DNA of 64,000 nucleotides from Macrolepiota albuminosa (Eukaryota; Basidiomycota; Agaricomycetes; Agaricales; Agaricaceae): the NCBI GenBank assembly GCA_027475525.1, contig JAMWFC010000055.1:2505042-2569041 (forward strand). The letters are read 5' to 3'. The notes beneath the pieces are model-generated. The model was given only the letters and a program-made list of their open reading frames with translations, made no database searches and was not told where the DNA came from. Of the stretch, positions 53,535 to 64,000 are shown in pieces. Positions within the stretch are counted from its first letter, which is position 1; the number at the start of each line of letters is the position of its first letter. The position numbers and the translations under genes are program-made.

Positions 53535-54440
53535 TTATTAAACACCTCTTATTGGAAGTCTATTGGTAGACAAAGGCTCGGTGGTTCCCAGGGAGTGAAC
53601 TGCTTAGGCTGGAGTTTATTGAGAACCTTCTTCTGCCCATCAGGATATTTGATATTCTGTGAAGCACCCAATACATCAAGCTTTTTATTATCAAGCACCA
53701 GTGTGGATTAGAGGACACTTTCTAAGACTTCAAGAAAGCCCCAGAACTATTAGTAATACTTACACCAAGTACTACACCAATGCAGTTGAGCTTTGACAAT
53801 AAGGAGCTCAAAGGACTGCTGTTGCCGCATTGCGAGGAGGCTGTCCTTGACGAGGAGCAAGAGGCCGGGGTCATAATGTAGGAGATGAAGGGGAAGAAGA
53901 CTGTTTCCCTGGCGACCCGGCAGGCTTTTAAGGAGGCACGGGGAGCGGTAAGTCACTTTTATATCTTCTTGAGTCTCTTGCTAACTCTTAGCGCTAGTGT
54001 GACAAGTGCTGGGCTGACATGTTGCCGGGCTGGAACCAAGGCGGCCCGTAATCGCCAGGATTAACCCTACTTGGACCCCTTAGCTGCAACTGACAGTTAC
54101 TGGCGACGCCTTCCAGTGGCTGGGTCAAGACCTCGTCTACCTGGTTATAGTGCTCAATCCTTGTGACATGCTGGAGCGGTATTCCAGGAGGGTGGCAATG
54201 ATGGAGTCTTCAATGGAGTGGGAACGGGAACGAGTCCAGGGTCAGCTAATGGCACTGCAATTGCACTATTCCAACCTGGGTCGTAGCCTTTACATGCTTT
54301 GCGATTACCAGGGCGATTGCCAAGCCGCCATGGATTGGCAAACCGCCAACAATATTCTACCTGGCGACCTTCTCCCTCTTTGCGAGTCCTCCCTGCCTGT
54401 TTCTGACGACTCCTTGCCCATGGACAAGGATAGTGAGTAA

Positions 54441-54868
54441 ACGGACCTTAGCGTAGATAGGCCGTTTGTAAATATTTTTGTATGTTACCGTACGCCTCTA
54501 TAAATCTCTTGCCGCCTTCTTGCCGAATGGAAGGATAAGTCCTGTAATCTGAGTTAGCACAGCAGCAGAGAGCAAAGAAAGTAAAGTAAAGAGAAAGCAT
54601 GCGGCAAGTATTCTAAGATAGGTTTTAGCGAGAGGAGTAGTTGGAGAGGGACTTAGACAAATTTTGAGGAATAGGGCCACGCTCAGTAAATCATCATGGC
54701 GTAAAACCCTTGGCGAGAGTTGCGCAGTGCGCTAAGCGTTGGCGACCCGCTAGCGCTGCAACTTGACTATGTAAGGAAATGTCTGTTGGATATAGTATAG
54801 TAAGCATCGGCAAGAAAGATAAGTAAGATAAGTAAATAGAAAAAGAGAGCTTATCAATATAATCTTTT
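54441..54868. other. Convergent spacer, gypsy copy 3
   Basis: Homologous to 10796-11223 and, like it, without a gene. Its position between the two convergent 3' ends is conserved. Confidence 0.6.
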
Positions 54869-55634
54869 CTAATCATTTTCTTCTTCTTCTATCAGAGTCG
54901 GCAAATCATCATCGTCCAATAAGTCAGTTTCTTCAAGTTCCCTAAGTTTGGCGGTGTCGATATCTAGCGCTTCCAGTGGCAAGTCAATGTGTTTTCTGGT
55001 GAGGTATGGCACTAGGCAAAAGGCGGCAACAGGTCGGTGTAGTACTGAACCATCTAATTCACAGAGCATGTAAGCACCTCCACGGTTATGAGAGATAACT
55101 ACCAAAGGTCCCAAATAGCGTGGGCACATTTTCTTATTGTATGAGGTTTCAATTTTGGAGTTGGACATAAGCACTAGCGCTCCTCTCGGGAAGTTGTAAT
55201 TCTTGATAGTGGTGCTATGCTTGGTTTCAAATTGCAAGGCTGCTTGGCGACGGGCGCTAAAGACTACCTCGTGGAGTCGCTTTAAATCTTCTTTCCTTCG
55301 CTGGAGATCAATAGGTTGTCTGGCGATCAAATCGATAGTCGCTAAGATACTGTTGGGCGCTAGTTGTAGATAAGTTGCTTCTATAATGTCGGCAGGAAGT
55401 AAAGGATGGGTGCTAGTAGCCACGTAATAGGGAGAACAACCCATGCGCTTATGAATGGTAACTCTTTCCGACCAAAATACTGAATATGTTGCCTCACTCC
55501 AATGAGACTCGTCGCCATCAACCGCCTTGAAGAGCGCTTGCCGAACGTCAAAGTGGGGTCTCTCTACCAGGCCATTGGCACACTTATTGTAGCCAGATAC
55601 TCGAATGTGATGAATGTTGTATTTCTTGGCGAGA

Positions 55635-55788
55635 TATGTTAGCGCTTTGATAATTGGCGCACCGTTATCCGTGACGATTTCTCTTAGCGCTCCCCAACGG
55701 CAAATGACGTCTATGTTAGCGCTTTGATAATTGGCGCACCGTTATCCGTGACGATTTCTCTTAGCGCTCCCCAATGGCAAATGACGTC
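55635..55788. repeat. 77-bp direct tandem duplication in copy 3 integrase
   Basis: Copies 55635-55711 and 55712-55788, one mismatch (AACGG/AATGG). Breaks the DDE core. Confidence 0.85.
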
Positions 55789-57330
55789 CTCAAACAGCCA
55801 CTTAGCGACCGCTTCTGTGTTTTCTCTATGAAGCATTCGAAATTCAGGCCAGTGGATTAGCAAGCAATGACCTTGAATAATGTACTTGTAGTGACCGGAC
55901 TTGGGCATGTGCATGGTATCAGCGTAGATTTTGCCGAAGAGGAGAGCTGGTGTTGCAACAGTAGGCGGAATAAGCACTTGGCGTGTTTGTTGAATTTGGC
56001 AGAGGTGGCAAGTCCTAATGTACCAGGCGATGTCTGTACTAGCATGTGGCCACCAGAATTGTTGTAACAAAGAGGCTCAGGTAGCATACAAATCTCTATG
56101 TCCTAGTTTGTCATGCATGGTGCGCAGGACATGTAAGCGACTTTCTGGCTTAATGATCAGCTTGTGAGCGCCATCTCAATGGCGTCTCCAAAGGTGGTTG
56201 TCGGTAAAGAAGAAGTGGGTGGCATATCGGATAAAGGTCGCATATTGTTCGTCCGTAAGGCCTGCTGGTCGCTTGAGGTCTTGTATCCATTGTTTGACTA
56301 CTAACAGGCGACTGTCTTCCGCCTTTGCCTTGGCGGATTGGGGAATGGCATTGTAGGTCAGGTTTCTACTGTCTTCTCTTAGTGGATGAGGTTCTTGTAC
56401 GACTTTTATGGGAGGCGAGTTTTGACCAGAAATGCTTGCTGTGTAGAATGTGTGAGGTGCGCTAAAGGTCTCAGGGCAGTAAAGGACAATGGGATGTAGA
56501 AGGATACTGGCAGGCTGTTGCCATCGTAGTAGGGGAATTGGCTGTTGTATGAGGTGGACAAAACCATGTAATCAGTCGATCCAGTCCTCAAAATCGCTAT
56601 CAGCTTGTGGATCCACTGCCGGGTTGCCAGGCTGCCGTGGTCGCCTAGAGAGTCTATCTGGTCCGTGGAAAGAGCTCTTGACATGTACCAACTCAAAGTG
56701 AAACATGAGGATAGCGACTACCCACCGGTTCATGCTAGCAGATGGCTGGATATCGGGATTTTGCAGCATGCCTTTAATGTACCTAGCGTCGACTTCAACA
56801 ATAAGGTTCCGCACGCCAATCAAATACATCTTTAGTGACTGAAAGGCTTTGAAGAGTCCATAGAGCTCTAGCTTGGGCTGACTGTAGCGAGATTCCCGGT
56901 TGTTTAGCATGATAGACCCAAAGCAGTTGTAACGTCTCTGTTTCCAATTGTCGCTAAGGCACTGACACAAGAAGTAGCCAACGGCAATGTATGAGGTATC
57001 CACCACCAAGATAACAGGGTCGGCAGAGCTATAATTGATGGGGACTAGGGGTTTGGCGTCTTGTAGGGCTTTTACTAAGTCTTGTTGTGCAGTGACCTGG
57101 TCTGGCCCAAACTCAAAGGGCTTGTTAGCACGGGTGAGTCGGTTAAGGGCATGTGCACGATGGGCAAAGTTCTTGATGAATATCCTGAGAACACCTACGG
57201 TACCAAGAAAGGCATGAACTTCAGATAAGTCGCAGCAAGGACCCCATTGCTCCAGGAGTGCTAAACAAGACTCGTCGGGAATGCGTCCATCAGGAGTACA
57301 GATGTGACCAAGTATTTTGAACCTTGGCCC

Positions 57331-57484
57331 ACAAAGGAGGAGCTTATGGCCGCTAAAGGTACCACCGCTATACTTCATACGTTGGAGAACTCGATTGAGC
57401 AGCAGGAACAAAGGAGGAGCTTATGGCCGCTAAAGGTACCACCGCTATACTTCATACGTTGGAGAACTCGATTGAGCAGCAGGA
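57331..57484. repeat. 77-bp direct tandem duplication in copy 3 RT
   Basis: Copies 57331-57407 and 57408-57484. Splits RT into two frames that join when one unit is removed. Confidence 0.9.
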
Positions 57485-58744
57485 AAAACTCCCATAGCGC
57501 TAAGCAAATGTTGGAGTTCTCGGGATGGGTCGCTGGTAAGCTGTTTACGAGTCGCCAGTCTTTGAGGCCTTTGACGCCAACATCATCAATAAAGCTAAGG
57601 ACATTATGCGGTATCTCGGGTTGGAGGATGAAAGTGATGTCATCATGGAATATAGGGACTGAGTTTGTCCAGCCCATCAGCAAAGTAACTAGGTGCAGTG
57701 CGCCAAAAGGGGTTTGAAAAGTGGTAAGGTCACAGGAAGAAGGGTGTATTAAACGTTCGTCGTAGCCAACGTAGAGGTCAAGGGTGGCGCCACAAATACG
57801 CCCGGCAAAGGACTCAGCAACATGGTCAGGGAAAGGCAGTACTCCAGAGTGTCGTATTGTAACCCTATTTAGCGGTTCAAGGCTGTGAACTATGTGTAGA
57901 TTGCCATTCTTTTTGAGGACGCAAAACCACCGGGAGCGGTAAGAGCTGTTAGAGGGTTCGTAGACACCAGCCTTTATCTTGGTCCTAATAATTTGGCAGA
58001 CCTCGGCTTCTATTCTAGGCAGCAACGGTCGGTTGTATTCAGTCCACAGCACGTGAGGAATGGTCAGGATTACAACAGGCAGGAAGAAATCTGTACGTAG
58101 ACTGCCATGTTCCGAGTCCTCCCAAGTGAAGGCTTTATCTTGCTTAGTGACGAGATCGGTAAGGACATTCAACTCATCTCTGGTCAAAAATCCTGTGTCA
58201 TGCTCCTTCGCGAATTGTTGCTGGCATTCCATGGTAAAATGTCCTGTGGGCTGAAAGCGTGGCAGATTTGGTGATAAGGCTGGCATGTCAGCAAGGGGGT
58301 TGCCAATGATCTGGCGCTCGATTCTAAACGTCTCGGGAGAGTGCATAGCGATGGGTTTTGTTTTAAGCGCAACAGGCTTATATTTCTTTTTGACTTGAAC
58401 CCCTTTCCTTTTGGGAGCGTTAGCTTGGTTATACACAGAGGTGGAAAGGGGAACTGTAGCCTGAAGAGCGGCAAGTCCAAGAACGGCAGGAGACGAGGCT
58501 CTGGGAAGGGTAGTGAGATATGTATTGGTAGACACAATATTTTGAAATGATTCGGAAGCGGTAAGGTACAAGTATGCTAGAGCGGAGTCGGTAATGTTTG
58601 GGTTTTTCTGGGAAAGCTCAGCGTTGGTAGCAGATAAAGTAGTTAAAACATCTTCATCAAGAGAAGCAGTGGACACGACATTTACAAGACCAGTAGAATG
58701 GTCATATTCCAGCATTAGCGCCACATCTCCGTGATCGTCGCCAA

Positions 58745-60896
58745 TCACCTCCTCAATGGTTTGTGAAAACACCTGTGGGGTCGTTTGTTGGCATGTTGGT
58801 CAGTAAACTCAGGTGGCTTAGCGAAGGCGCCTTTTTGTTGTCTCCTAGACGTCAAAGGGTCTGCTGAGTAGTAAATCATATGCCGGGGATCACAAAATGT
58901 GTATCTGCAAGTAGAAAGTGATGTCGCCAAGGGTGCAAGGCACATTCTTGGCAAGGCCTAAAGATCTGTCTACCGTACCGTTAGCGCTCTGCATGTTTAG
59001 TATAACGGTAGAGTCATAAATGAGGCCCAGATCGTTAGCAACTTCAGCTGCCATCGAAATGATTTGAGACCCGCTATCCACAATTGCCTCTACCTCGTGC
59101 TTATTGTCTACGGTTAGCGCGACTGAGCGAATAGCATGTGATTCTTGGGCAACGGTAAGGATTGCAGGGTCTTCTCCATGGTCTACTGACCTAAGATAGG
59201 TCTCCACTGGGTCCACAGAGGTGGCATTAGCGACGGTGTTGGCAGGAAGCTCATCGGTGACAGGAGAGTCGATTGTAACAGAAAAACCAGGAAGCGCATC
59301 GTCGAGTTCATCAACCTTGGCAACGGCTGTCGCCAAGGGTCGTCAGGGAGTAACTGCTGTCTTGACCTGGTTGCGGACGAGTTCTTCAACTGATAAAGTG
59401 ATGGCGGTTTTTATGATGCAGTTAAAGATGTGGTTTGATTTTTCTATGTCGAATATTGGCACGGTAGGTCGGTAACCACCTTCAGGATGCTTCTCGGAAG
59501 CGGCAAAGTTTCGTTGTGCGGGAGTGTGATATCGGTCAGGAATTCCTGAGTAGGGATGGAGAGGCGGCAAAGGCGGTTCAGGGGCGGCAGTGGACGAAGA
59601 TGGTTCTGGAGGTGCGGCAGGAGCAGGAGGCATTGGCTTATATCCTTTGAGAGGTTGCTTAGGCTGCTTAACTTCAACCCCATCAAAAACCTGATTTTTA
59701 AGCGAATCCAATTCTTGCTGTAGCTTAGCAATTCGCTCTTCCCACAAGAAAGTAGGGTGGTCGCCAACACTGTCAAAGTGTAAGACCTCGTGAATCATTT
59801 GTTGTTGAGTCGCCTGGTCAGGGTCTGGGTTGGCATTGCCGGAAAGCGTGCCGGTGACGATTTGTCCTGAGTTGCGCCTATGCCATTCATCAACCCGCTC
59901 CTAGAAGGACTTCTTGTCTGGGTAGTTGGGAATGGTGGCGCCAGTGGTTAGGACTATCTTGCCATCAATAGCCCTTTAAATTCTTCCTTGCTGAATATAA
60001 TTCTCTAAAGTTGTGCAGCGTCTTCTAGTCATAGTATGTCCAATTTCCCCACAGAAGTGGCAAGGGCCAGGTGCAGGTACATTAGCGGGTCAGTTAGCAG
60101 TAAGGTTGGTTGTGATCATGGTTTCAATACGCGTCATGGCGGAAGCGACAGCGGCGGTAATGGCAGCATTGAGCTCCTCTTTCTTAACGAAGTTGGTAGC
60201 AGGAGGCAGGATGGGAATGATACTGTTGGTTTGCTCAGGGGGTGGGCTTGTCCTAGCGCGTTGTATACCAACACCAGTGTCCGTTCCCTTGAGAACCCAT
60301 TTACCGGCTTCAAAGACGTCGGCAACGTTATATGGCTCCTCTGGGTGATGGGCCTGCTGGACAATTTCTAGGCGACGAGCAATACGAGTCCACAATGAAG
60401 TTGAGATGCCCTGTTGAAATAGGTGACGTTCCTCGTTAATATAGAGCTTGCCATTCTGCAGAAGCCATCTAGCGATTTTCTGGAACTTACGGTAATATGT
60501 AGAGAACGCGCCAAGCAAGGAAGTGCCGTTGTCAAATGATTCCTAAACTAATTTCTGCAACTCATTTACTGTGTATCGGGTAGCCTCCTCTGTGCCAGGG
60601 TACAACTGGATTACCGCTGTCTTCCAGTCCTCATACAAAGCACCTTGGGCTGGAACTGGTGGTGCGGCAGGAACAAAGACGGCAAACTCGGCAAGACCTG
60701 TCCACGTCTCTGCCGTGTCATATGACACGTACCTTGCCACGTATTCCTTCATCTGTGTATGGTCGGTAATTCCACAATCCCTGAATAAATACTCTAATTC
60801 CTTGAAATACTGAGAGAGCTCCCATGGCTTGGACTCGTCCCATTTCAGTGCCAAGAAGTGGTTACGTGGTGGCATGCACTGAACTTGTTGTTCCAT
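58745..60896 (-). pseudogene. gag: Gag-protease of gypsy copy 3, decayed
   Basis: Starts MEQQVQCMPPRNHF. The open pieces are 60896-60543, 60518-60090, 59798-59343 and 59336-58890, with stops between them, including one near 60543 and another in the knuckle region. The protease motif VDSGSQ is kept (about 59085). About 90 bp after the protease are deleted relative to copy 2 (near 58848), and the Pro-rich linker is shorter. The overlap with pol (GGTGTTTTCACA) is conserved. Confidence 0.85.
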
Positions 60897-61261
60897 GGCG
60901 ACTGTGGTGGCAAGTTCAGTTAGTGGATGTGGAAAAGGAGTTCTAGGTAATGGCGACGGGGTAAGAGAAATAACAAGTTGAGAAAGCGGTGTTAGAGGAG
61001 TAATGGGAGTAACAGGTTGCGGTACAGCAAACAGCAACGCTAAGGGGTCGTCGGCGCTATAATCGAGGGAATGCGGGAAGAGATCAGGAAATGCGTCTAC
61101 AGTGGCGTTCTGTAGTTCCTGTGCGAGAGAGAGACTCAGCAAGGCACCAGGTGGTTGTGGAGTTGATGGGTGGGAAGGAGCTATGTCTTCTGCCGACTGC
61201 TCTAGCAGACGGGTTTCTGGTGGAATTCTGCCCTAGAGATCCCTCGCAGTGGGCTCCAATT
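60897..61261 (-). other. Leader and PBS of gypsy copy 3
   Basis: PBS near 61258-61242 (one mismatch). The rest is open in the gag frame (LAQELQN..DAFPDLFPHSLDYS), as in copies 1 and 2. This conservation of amino acids suggests a gag N-terminal extension. Confidence 0.6.
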
Positions 61262-62187
61262 TGATGATGCCCAAAGTTTGGTCAGTAACAAATATAACAA
61301 TAGTGTTACCGTACCAAAAGCTTGCGTTGGGCATGCTAAAAGTGATGTGAGGAGTCCTGGGCAGGTCCCAGAGAACGTGCCTATGAAAATAAAGTGAAGT
61401 CAGAAAAAGGTCGGCAAGTGTCAAGCGCTAAGGTAAAGCACCTAGGGAAGAAGCGGTAAGTGAACACGGCAAAGGTAAGGGGCAAGAACACCGTAAGCTT
61501 AGCGAAGTCTAAGTAACGTTAGTGCCTGCCATAGCTGCAAGGTGCGAGTATGTCAAGGGCTAGCGATAGTCTGCAACTGCCAATGACTTTGACGTTGCCG
61601 ACCATAAATGAGATTGGGACCATAAGGGAGACTGGAGTAAGGAGAGCAGGAAACTCTGTTCTTGTTTGTATGTACAAGTTGGTAAGTACTTTTATACTAC
61701 AATGAGTTCACCATCACCAGTAACCAATAACGCCAAAGTGCGGTAAACTAGAAAGTTTTATAGGGGTAGCTCCAATGGTTTCAGATCCCTACCGTCCATT
61801 CAAGACCCTTAGCAGCCCCAGGCAGCAGATCGCAATGCTAAACCATCAATCCATCACCCTTCTGTCTGTCAAAACACCTAAGCGATGTCAGGTGCCAGAT
61901 CGAGGCGCTAAGCGGTGTCAGACGCCAAGGTCAAACACCAAGCTGTCCGTCAGTTTTTGATAGATCATCAGGCTTCTTCCTAAGCGCTGTCGTTAGTGAC
62001 TGATGCCATCTGTCAGTTGTCATTCTGTCTGCTGTCGGCGCTATCACTGATTGGATCTGCTTCTTGCCATGCACAGCCGTCAAATATTGCCAAAATTGAT
62101 TAATTAGCGCATGCTAAGGTATCCTGAGCCTGTGCCGTGTTGCCGTCACCTGCCATTGATGTGCTGATCCTGTATGGGGTCCTATCA
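61262..62187 (-). repeat. 5' LTR of gypsy copy 3 (926 bp)
   Basis: TGAT..ATCA tips; TATAAAAG conserved (about 61690). Related to the LTRs of copies 1 and 2 but with many CpG sites changed to TpG or CpA. Confidence 0.88.
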
Positions 62188-62189
62188 CT

Positions 62190-63415
62190 GTCCTTCTCCT
62201 CCTCATCCTTCCCTTCCCGTTCTCTCTCTCTTCTCACCTCCCTCACTCCTGCCTCCCCTCTCCATGTCCCTCCATCCTCCTCCACCAGCTTTCTTTGTCT
62301 TCCTCATTTTTTTCGTCATCAATTGTTGGCGTCTCTTTTTGGGCTCTCTTTCTTCCAGTTTTTGTGAATGCTCCAGACTTCTCCAGGAATTTGGCCATTG
62401 CTCCAAGTCCCTCTTTTGTTTCCAACAGCTCTCCCAATTCCAGTCGTTCGTCAGCCTCCCGTAGTATATGCCTATATTCTTCGTATCTTGGGCACGCTTG
62501 AATTATATGTTCTTGTGTTTGGAACCATTCTCCGCATGGGCAACCTACTGGTTCGTCAGGTACGAATTTAGCATAGTACTCACCAATAAACCCATGTTTC
62601 ATTTGGCACTGTGTGAGCCTCCCAATAAACCCATGTTTCATTTGGCACTGTGTGAGCCTCCCAAACACCTCCCTGGGTGTGTGTACTACGTGTTCCCTCA
62701 GTTTCCATCTGGGGCACAGTCTGTTAGCTATGGTGAATCCTCCCGTGGGTGGAGCTCTCTGCCAGTCTTCCTTCCACCTTCTAAGAGCCTCCTCTTTCGT
62801 TGTCCTCCTCTTCGCGTTGGTTACCATCATGTAATCTTGTGCCCATATCTCCGTCCCCAGCTTTGCTTCCTTGTCTGCTCATTCATTCCCCGCAACGTCC
62901 TTGTGTCCTGGGCACCACTCCACACTGATTGTTCATTCCTCATCGCCCTGTAGAAACTCATCCACCGCGTATGTGGTCCTGATCATCTGTCTCTGGCCTG
63001 GTGCCGGTTTTGGTCCGTACACCGACATCACCGCTGCCATGTTGTCAGCAAAAATATGTATGTGCTTTACCTGTTCATGTTGTCTCGTGAATTTTATGGC
63101 TGTCGTCGTGGCCTGCGTCAGTCCCACCAGCTCGGCATCGTAAACCTCTGCTTTATGGCCCATGCCTCCTCTGCTCGAGAAAATTTCTCTTCCCCGGTGA
63201 TAGCCTACTATCCCCCAGCCCGTGTTCTTAATCTCCTTTTCAGGTCCCTCTTCCCGCATCGAGCCGTCCGAGTACACCCATACCCGGGACCCATCGCCTT
63301 CCAGGTCACTTACTCTTTCCCTATGCCTCCTAGCTTCTTCGGCTTTGGTGCTTCCCTTCGGGGCCCTAACAGCGAGAAGTGCCTGGGTTCGGAATAAGCA
63401 TGGAATATTAGTCAT
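62190..63415 (-). pseudogene. LINE fragment: RNase H and zinc-knuckle tail
   Basis: The upper piece (63415-62933) has the RNase H motifs VYSDGSM, AELVGL and FADNMAAV. After a frameshift, CPGHKDVAGNE is followed by an opal stop and ADKEAKLG. The lower piece (62830-62243) has a tail with CPCGEW and EHIIQACPRY, the C-terminal knuckle common in fungal LINEs. A 39-bp in-frame repeat lies inside. RT and endonuclease are not present to the right. It is unrelated at the sequence level to the intact LINE at 34020-41580. The LTR of copy 3 abuts its 3' side. Confidence 0.8.
62583..62660. repeat. 39-bp in-frame tandem duplication
   Basis: Repeats 13 residues (RLTQCQMKHGFIG) in the LINE fragment. Period 39, so it does not belong to the 77-bp class. 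Confidence 0.8.
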
Positions 63416-64000
63416 ATTCCACGCCTAATTCGGCGCAGTATGTGGTAGCTACAGGTGTCGCGCTCTGAGACCAACCGCAGGGTTTGATAACAATCAATTT
63501 GTCGGAGATTCAATTTCTTGTGTAACCGAAACGCCAACCAACCCCCATGCGACCGACGAGGCACATGTTCCGCTGGTAAGCGTTCTCCAGACGGCAGTGT
63601 ATCGGTACACCGTATGGCGCGACGTGCTATTGTCACACAGCCCCACGTTTCTTTCTGCTGCCGCGCTCTACCGTCTTGCATGTGTATAATCCGATGTATG
63701 CTCCAAAAGCCTGGCATCAATAATGGCCAGGAATTTCCAAAATTTCAGTGCACAGGAACTGCACTCGGCTAGCTAGTTACGCCGTGGTTGTGTCATTCTT
63801 GCCAGCACGAGATTGCTTACGCAGATGTTCAATAATGAACTCAGTGGTATTACGTTGCAAGAATGGACCTCTAAAGGTATAAATATGTAGCGACAGCTAA
63901 CATTTAAGTGCAGTAAGGAAAAAAAAAAAACAGGCGAATAAATGAACAATGCGATAAATAGCAATTTAAATGATTCATACAAGTATTTGCTTCCTTTTTG
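63416..64000. other. Stretch with no recognisable gene
   Basis: Short ORFs only. The part next to 63416 may be further decayed LINE. A run of 12 A lies near 63919. No tRNA or LTR seen. Confidence 0.45.

Larger units (their letters stand above)
52712..53776 (+). mobile_element. Probable solo LTR in antisense gene of copy 3
   Basis: Begins TGATACGATGCTG and ends AGTACTACA, flanked by CCAA (CCAATG counting shared bases) on both sides. The host sequence matches copy 2 once it is removed. An internal TATAAATAG (about 53368) fits an LTR promoter. It contains short internal repeats and two 77-bp duplications. No coding sequence. Family unknown. Confidence 0.5.
51793..54440 (+). pseudogene. Antisense gene of gypsy copy 3, broken
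   Basis: Starts MSFRIPTPPPVSSHEAQD as in copy 2; an upstream in-frame ATG exists here. Intron positions are conserved (for example the exon before TGTAAGTACC near 52078, AAGCGTAAG|GTAAGC near 52575 and GCG|GTAAGTGG near 52655). A TGA at 52009 interrupts exon 1. A 1.06-kb insertion (52712-53776) splits the exon with GCCAATG. The Cys cluster keeps CDKCWAD (about 54000) and then hits a stop. The long acidic centre is missing. The C-terminus is again open (FQWLGQDLVY, YQGDCQAAMDWQ, GDLLPL). Protein-level similarity at this end is much clearer than DNA similarity, supporting a real coding gene in the family. Confidence 0.75.
54869..58772 (-). pseudogene. pol: Pol of gypsy copy 3, decayed
   Basis: RT (FIDDVG, 58772-57375 piece), RNase H (LVVDTSYIAVGYFL, 57411-56572 piece), integrase core (56070-55711 piece, then 55444-54869 with PRYLGPLVVIS) are all recognisable, ending EEEEND as in copy 2. 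Stops lie between 56572 and 56070. Two 77-bp duplications (55635-55788, 57331-57484) add breaks that are probably artefacts. Many substitutions relative to copy 2 are CpG transitions, for example Arg to Gln or His and Pro to Leu. Confidence 0.88.
51103..62187 (-). mobile_element. Ty3/gypsy LTR retrotransposon copy 3, decayed
   Basis: Same plan as copy 2: 5' LTR (62187-61262), gag, pol, spacer, antisense gene, PPT, 3' LTR. The 3' LTR is cut at 51103 (about 405 bp missing). Both genes have several stops and frameshifts. Differences between its two LTRs are mostly transitions at CpG. No TSD can be tested. A probable solo LTR sits in its antisense gene. Confidence 0.88.

Noticed and set aside
62137..62953. 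Plus-strand ORFs opposite the LINE fragment
   Set aside because: The minus strand has RNase H and zinc-knuckle motifs; the plus-strand frames are shadows.

Overview
The window looks like transposon-dominated nuclear DNA from a fungus, most likely a basidiomycete (inference). Introns are short (mostly 41-60 bp) with GT..AG ends. One host-type secreted pepsin-like protease gene has eight exons. Almost everything else is Ty3/gypsy LTR retrotransposons, Helitrons and LINEs, often nested.

Layout. 220-1400: decayed 3' half of a Tf2-like pol gene. 1630-7270: Ty3/gypsy copy 1 (+), with 5' LTR, gag-protease and pol, cut off inside RNase H. 7271-18667: Ty3/gypsy copy 2 (-), full length. Its two 949-bp LTRs differ at only two places I found. 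It has PBS, gag-PR, pol overlapping in the -1 frame, a PPT, and between pol and the 3' LTR an extra six-exon gene on the opposite strand (8390-10795). 18668-20505: gag start and 5' LTR of a third related element (E). 20506-30187: two damaged Helitrons in inverted orientation (H1 +, H2 -) separated by a gypsy integrase fragment. 30188-31453: two short Helitron derivatives. 31454-46164: a third Helitron (H3, -) whose Rep-helicase gene is intact except for a 7.56-kb LINE (34020-41580) with one uninterrupted 2314-codon ORF. 46750-48716: the aspartic protease gene. 48717-51102: no gene seen. 51103-62187: Ty3/gypsy copy 3 (-), decayed mainly by CpG transitions, with a broken copy of the antisense gene carrying a probable solo LTR. 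62190-63415: LINE RNase H fragment.

How the parts work together. In the gypsy family, gag-PR and pol are read from the 5' LTR by an apparent -1 frameshift. The convergent antisense gene could keep its introns because they are antisense to the genomic RNA. It encodes a predicted 716-residue protein with a six-cysteine cluster resembling Zn2Cys6, an acidic disordered centre and a conserved C-terminal region. The Helitrons encode one Rep-PIF1 protein. Its leader is a run of repeated ~52-bp introns alternating with ~25-nt exons, and its first usable start codon exists only after splicing (AT^G), in all three copies.

Caution. Fourteen direct duplications have a period of exactly 77 bp and hit unrelated sequence; where testable, removing one copy restores the frame. 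They look like unmerged assembly overlaps, so junctions next to them should not be trusted without long reads.
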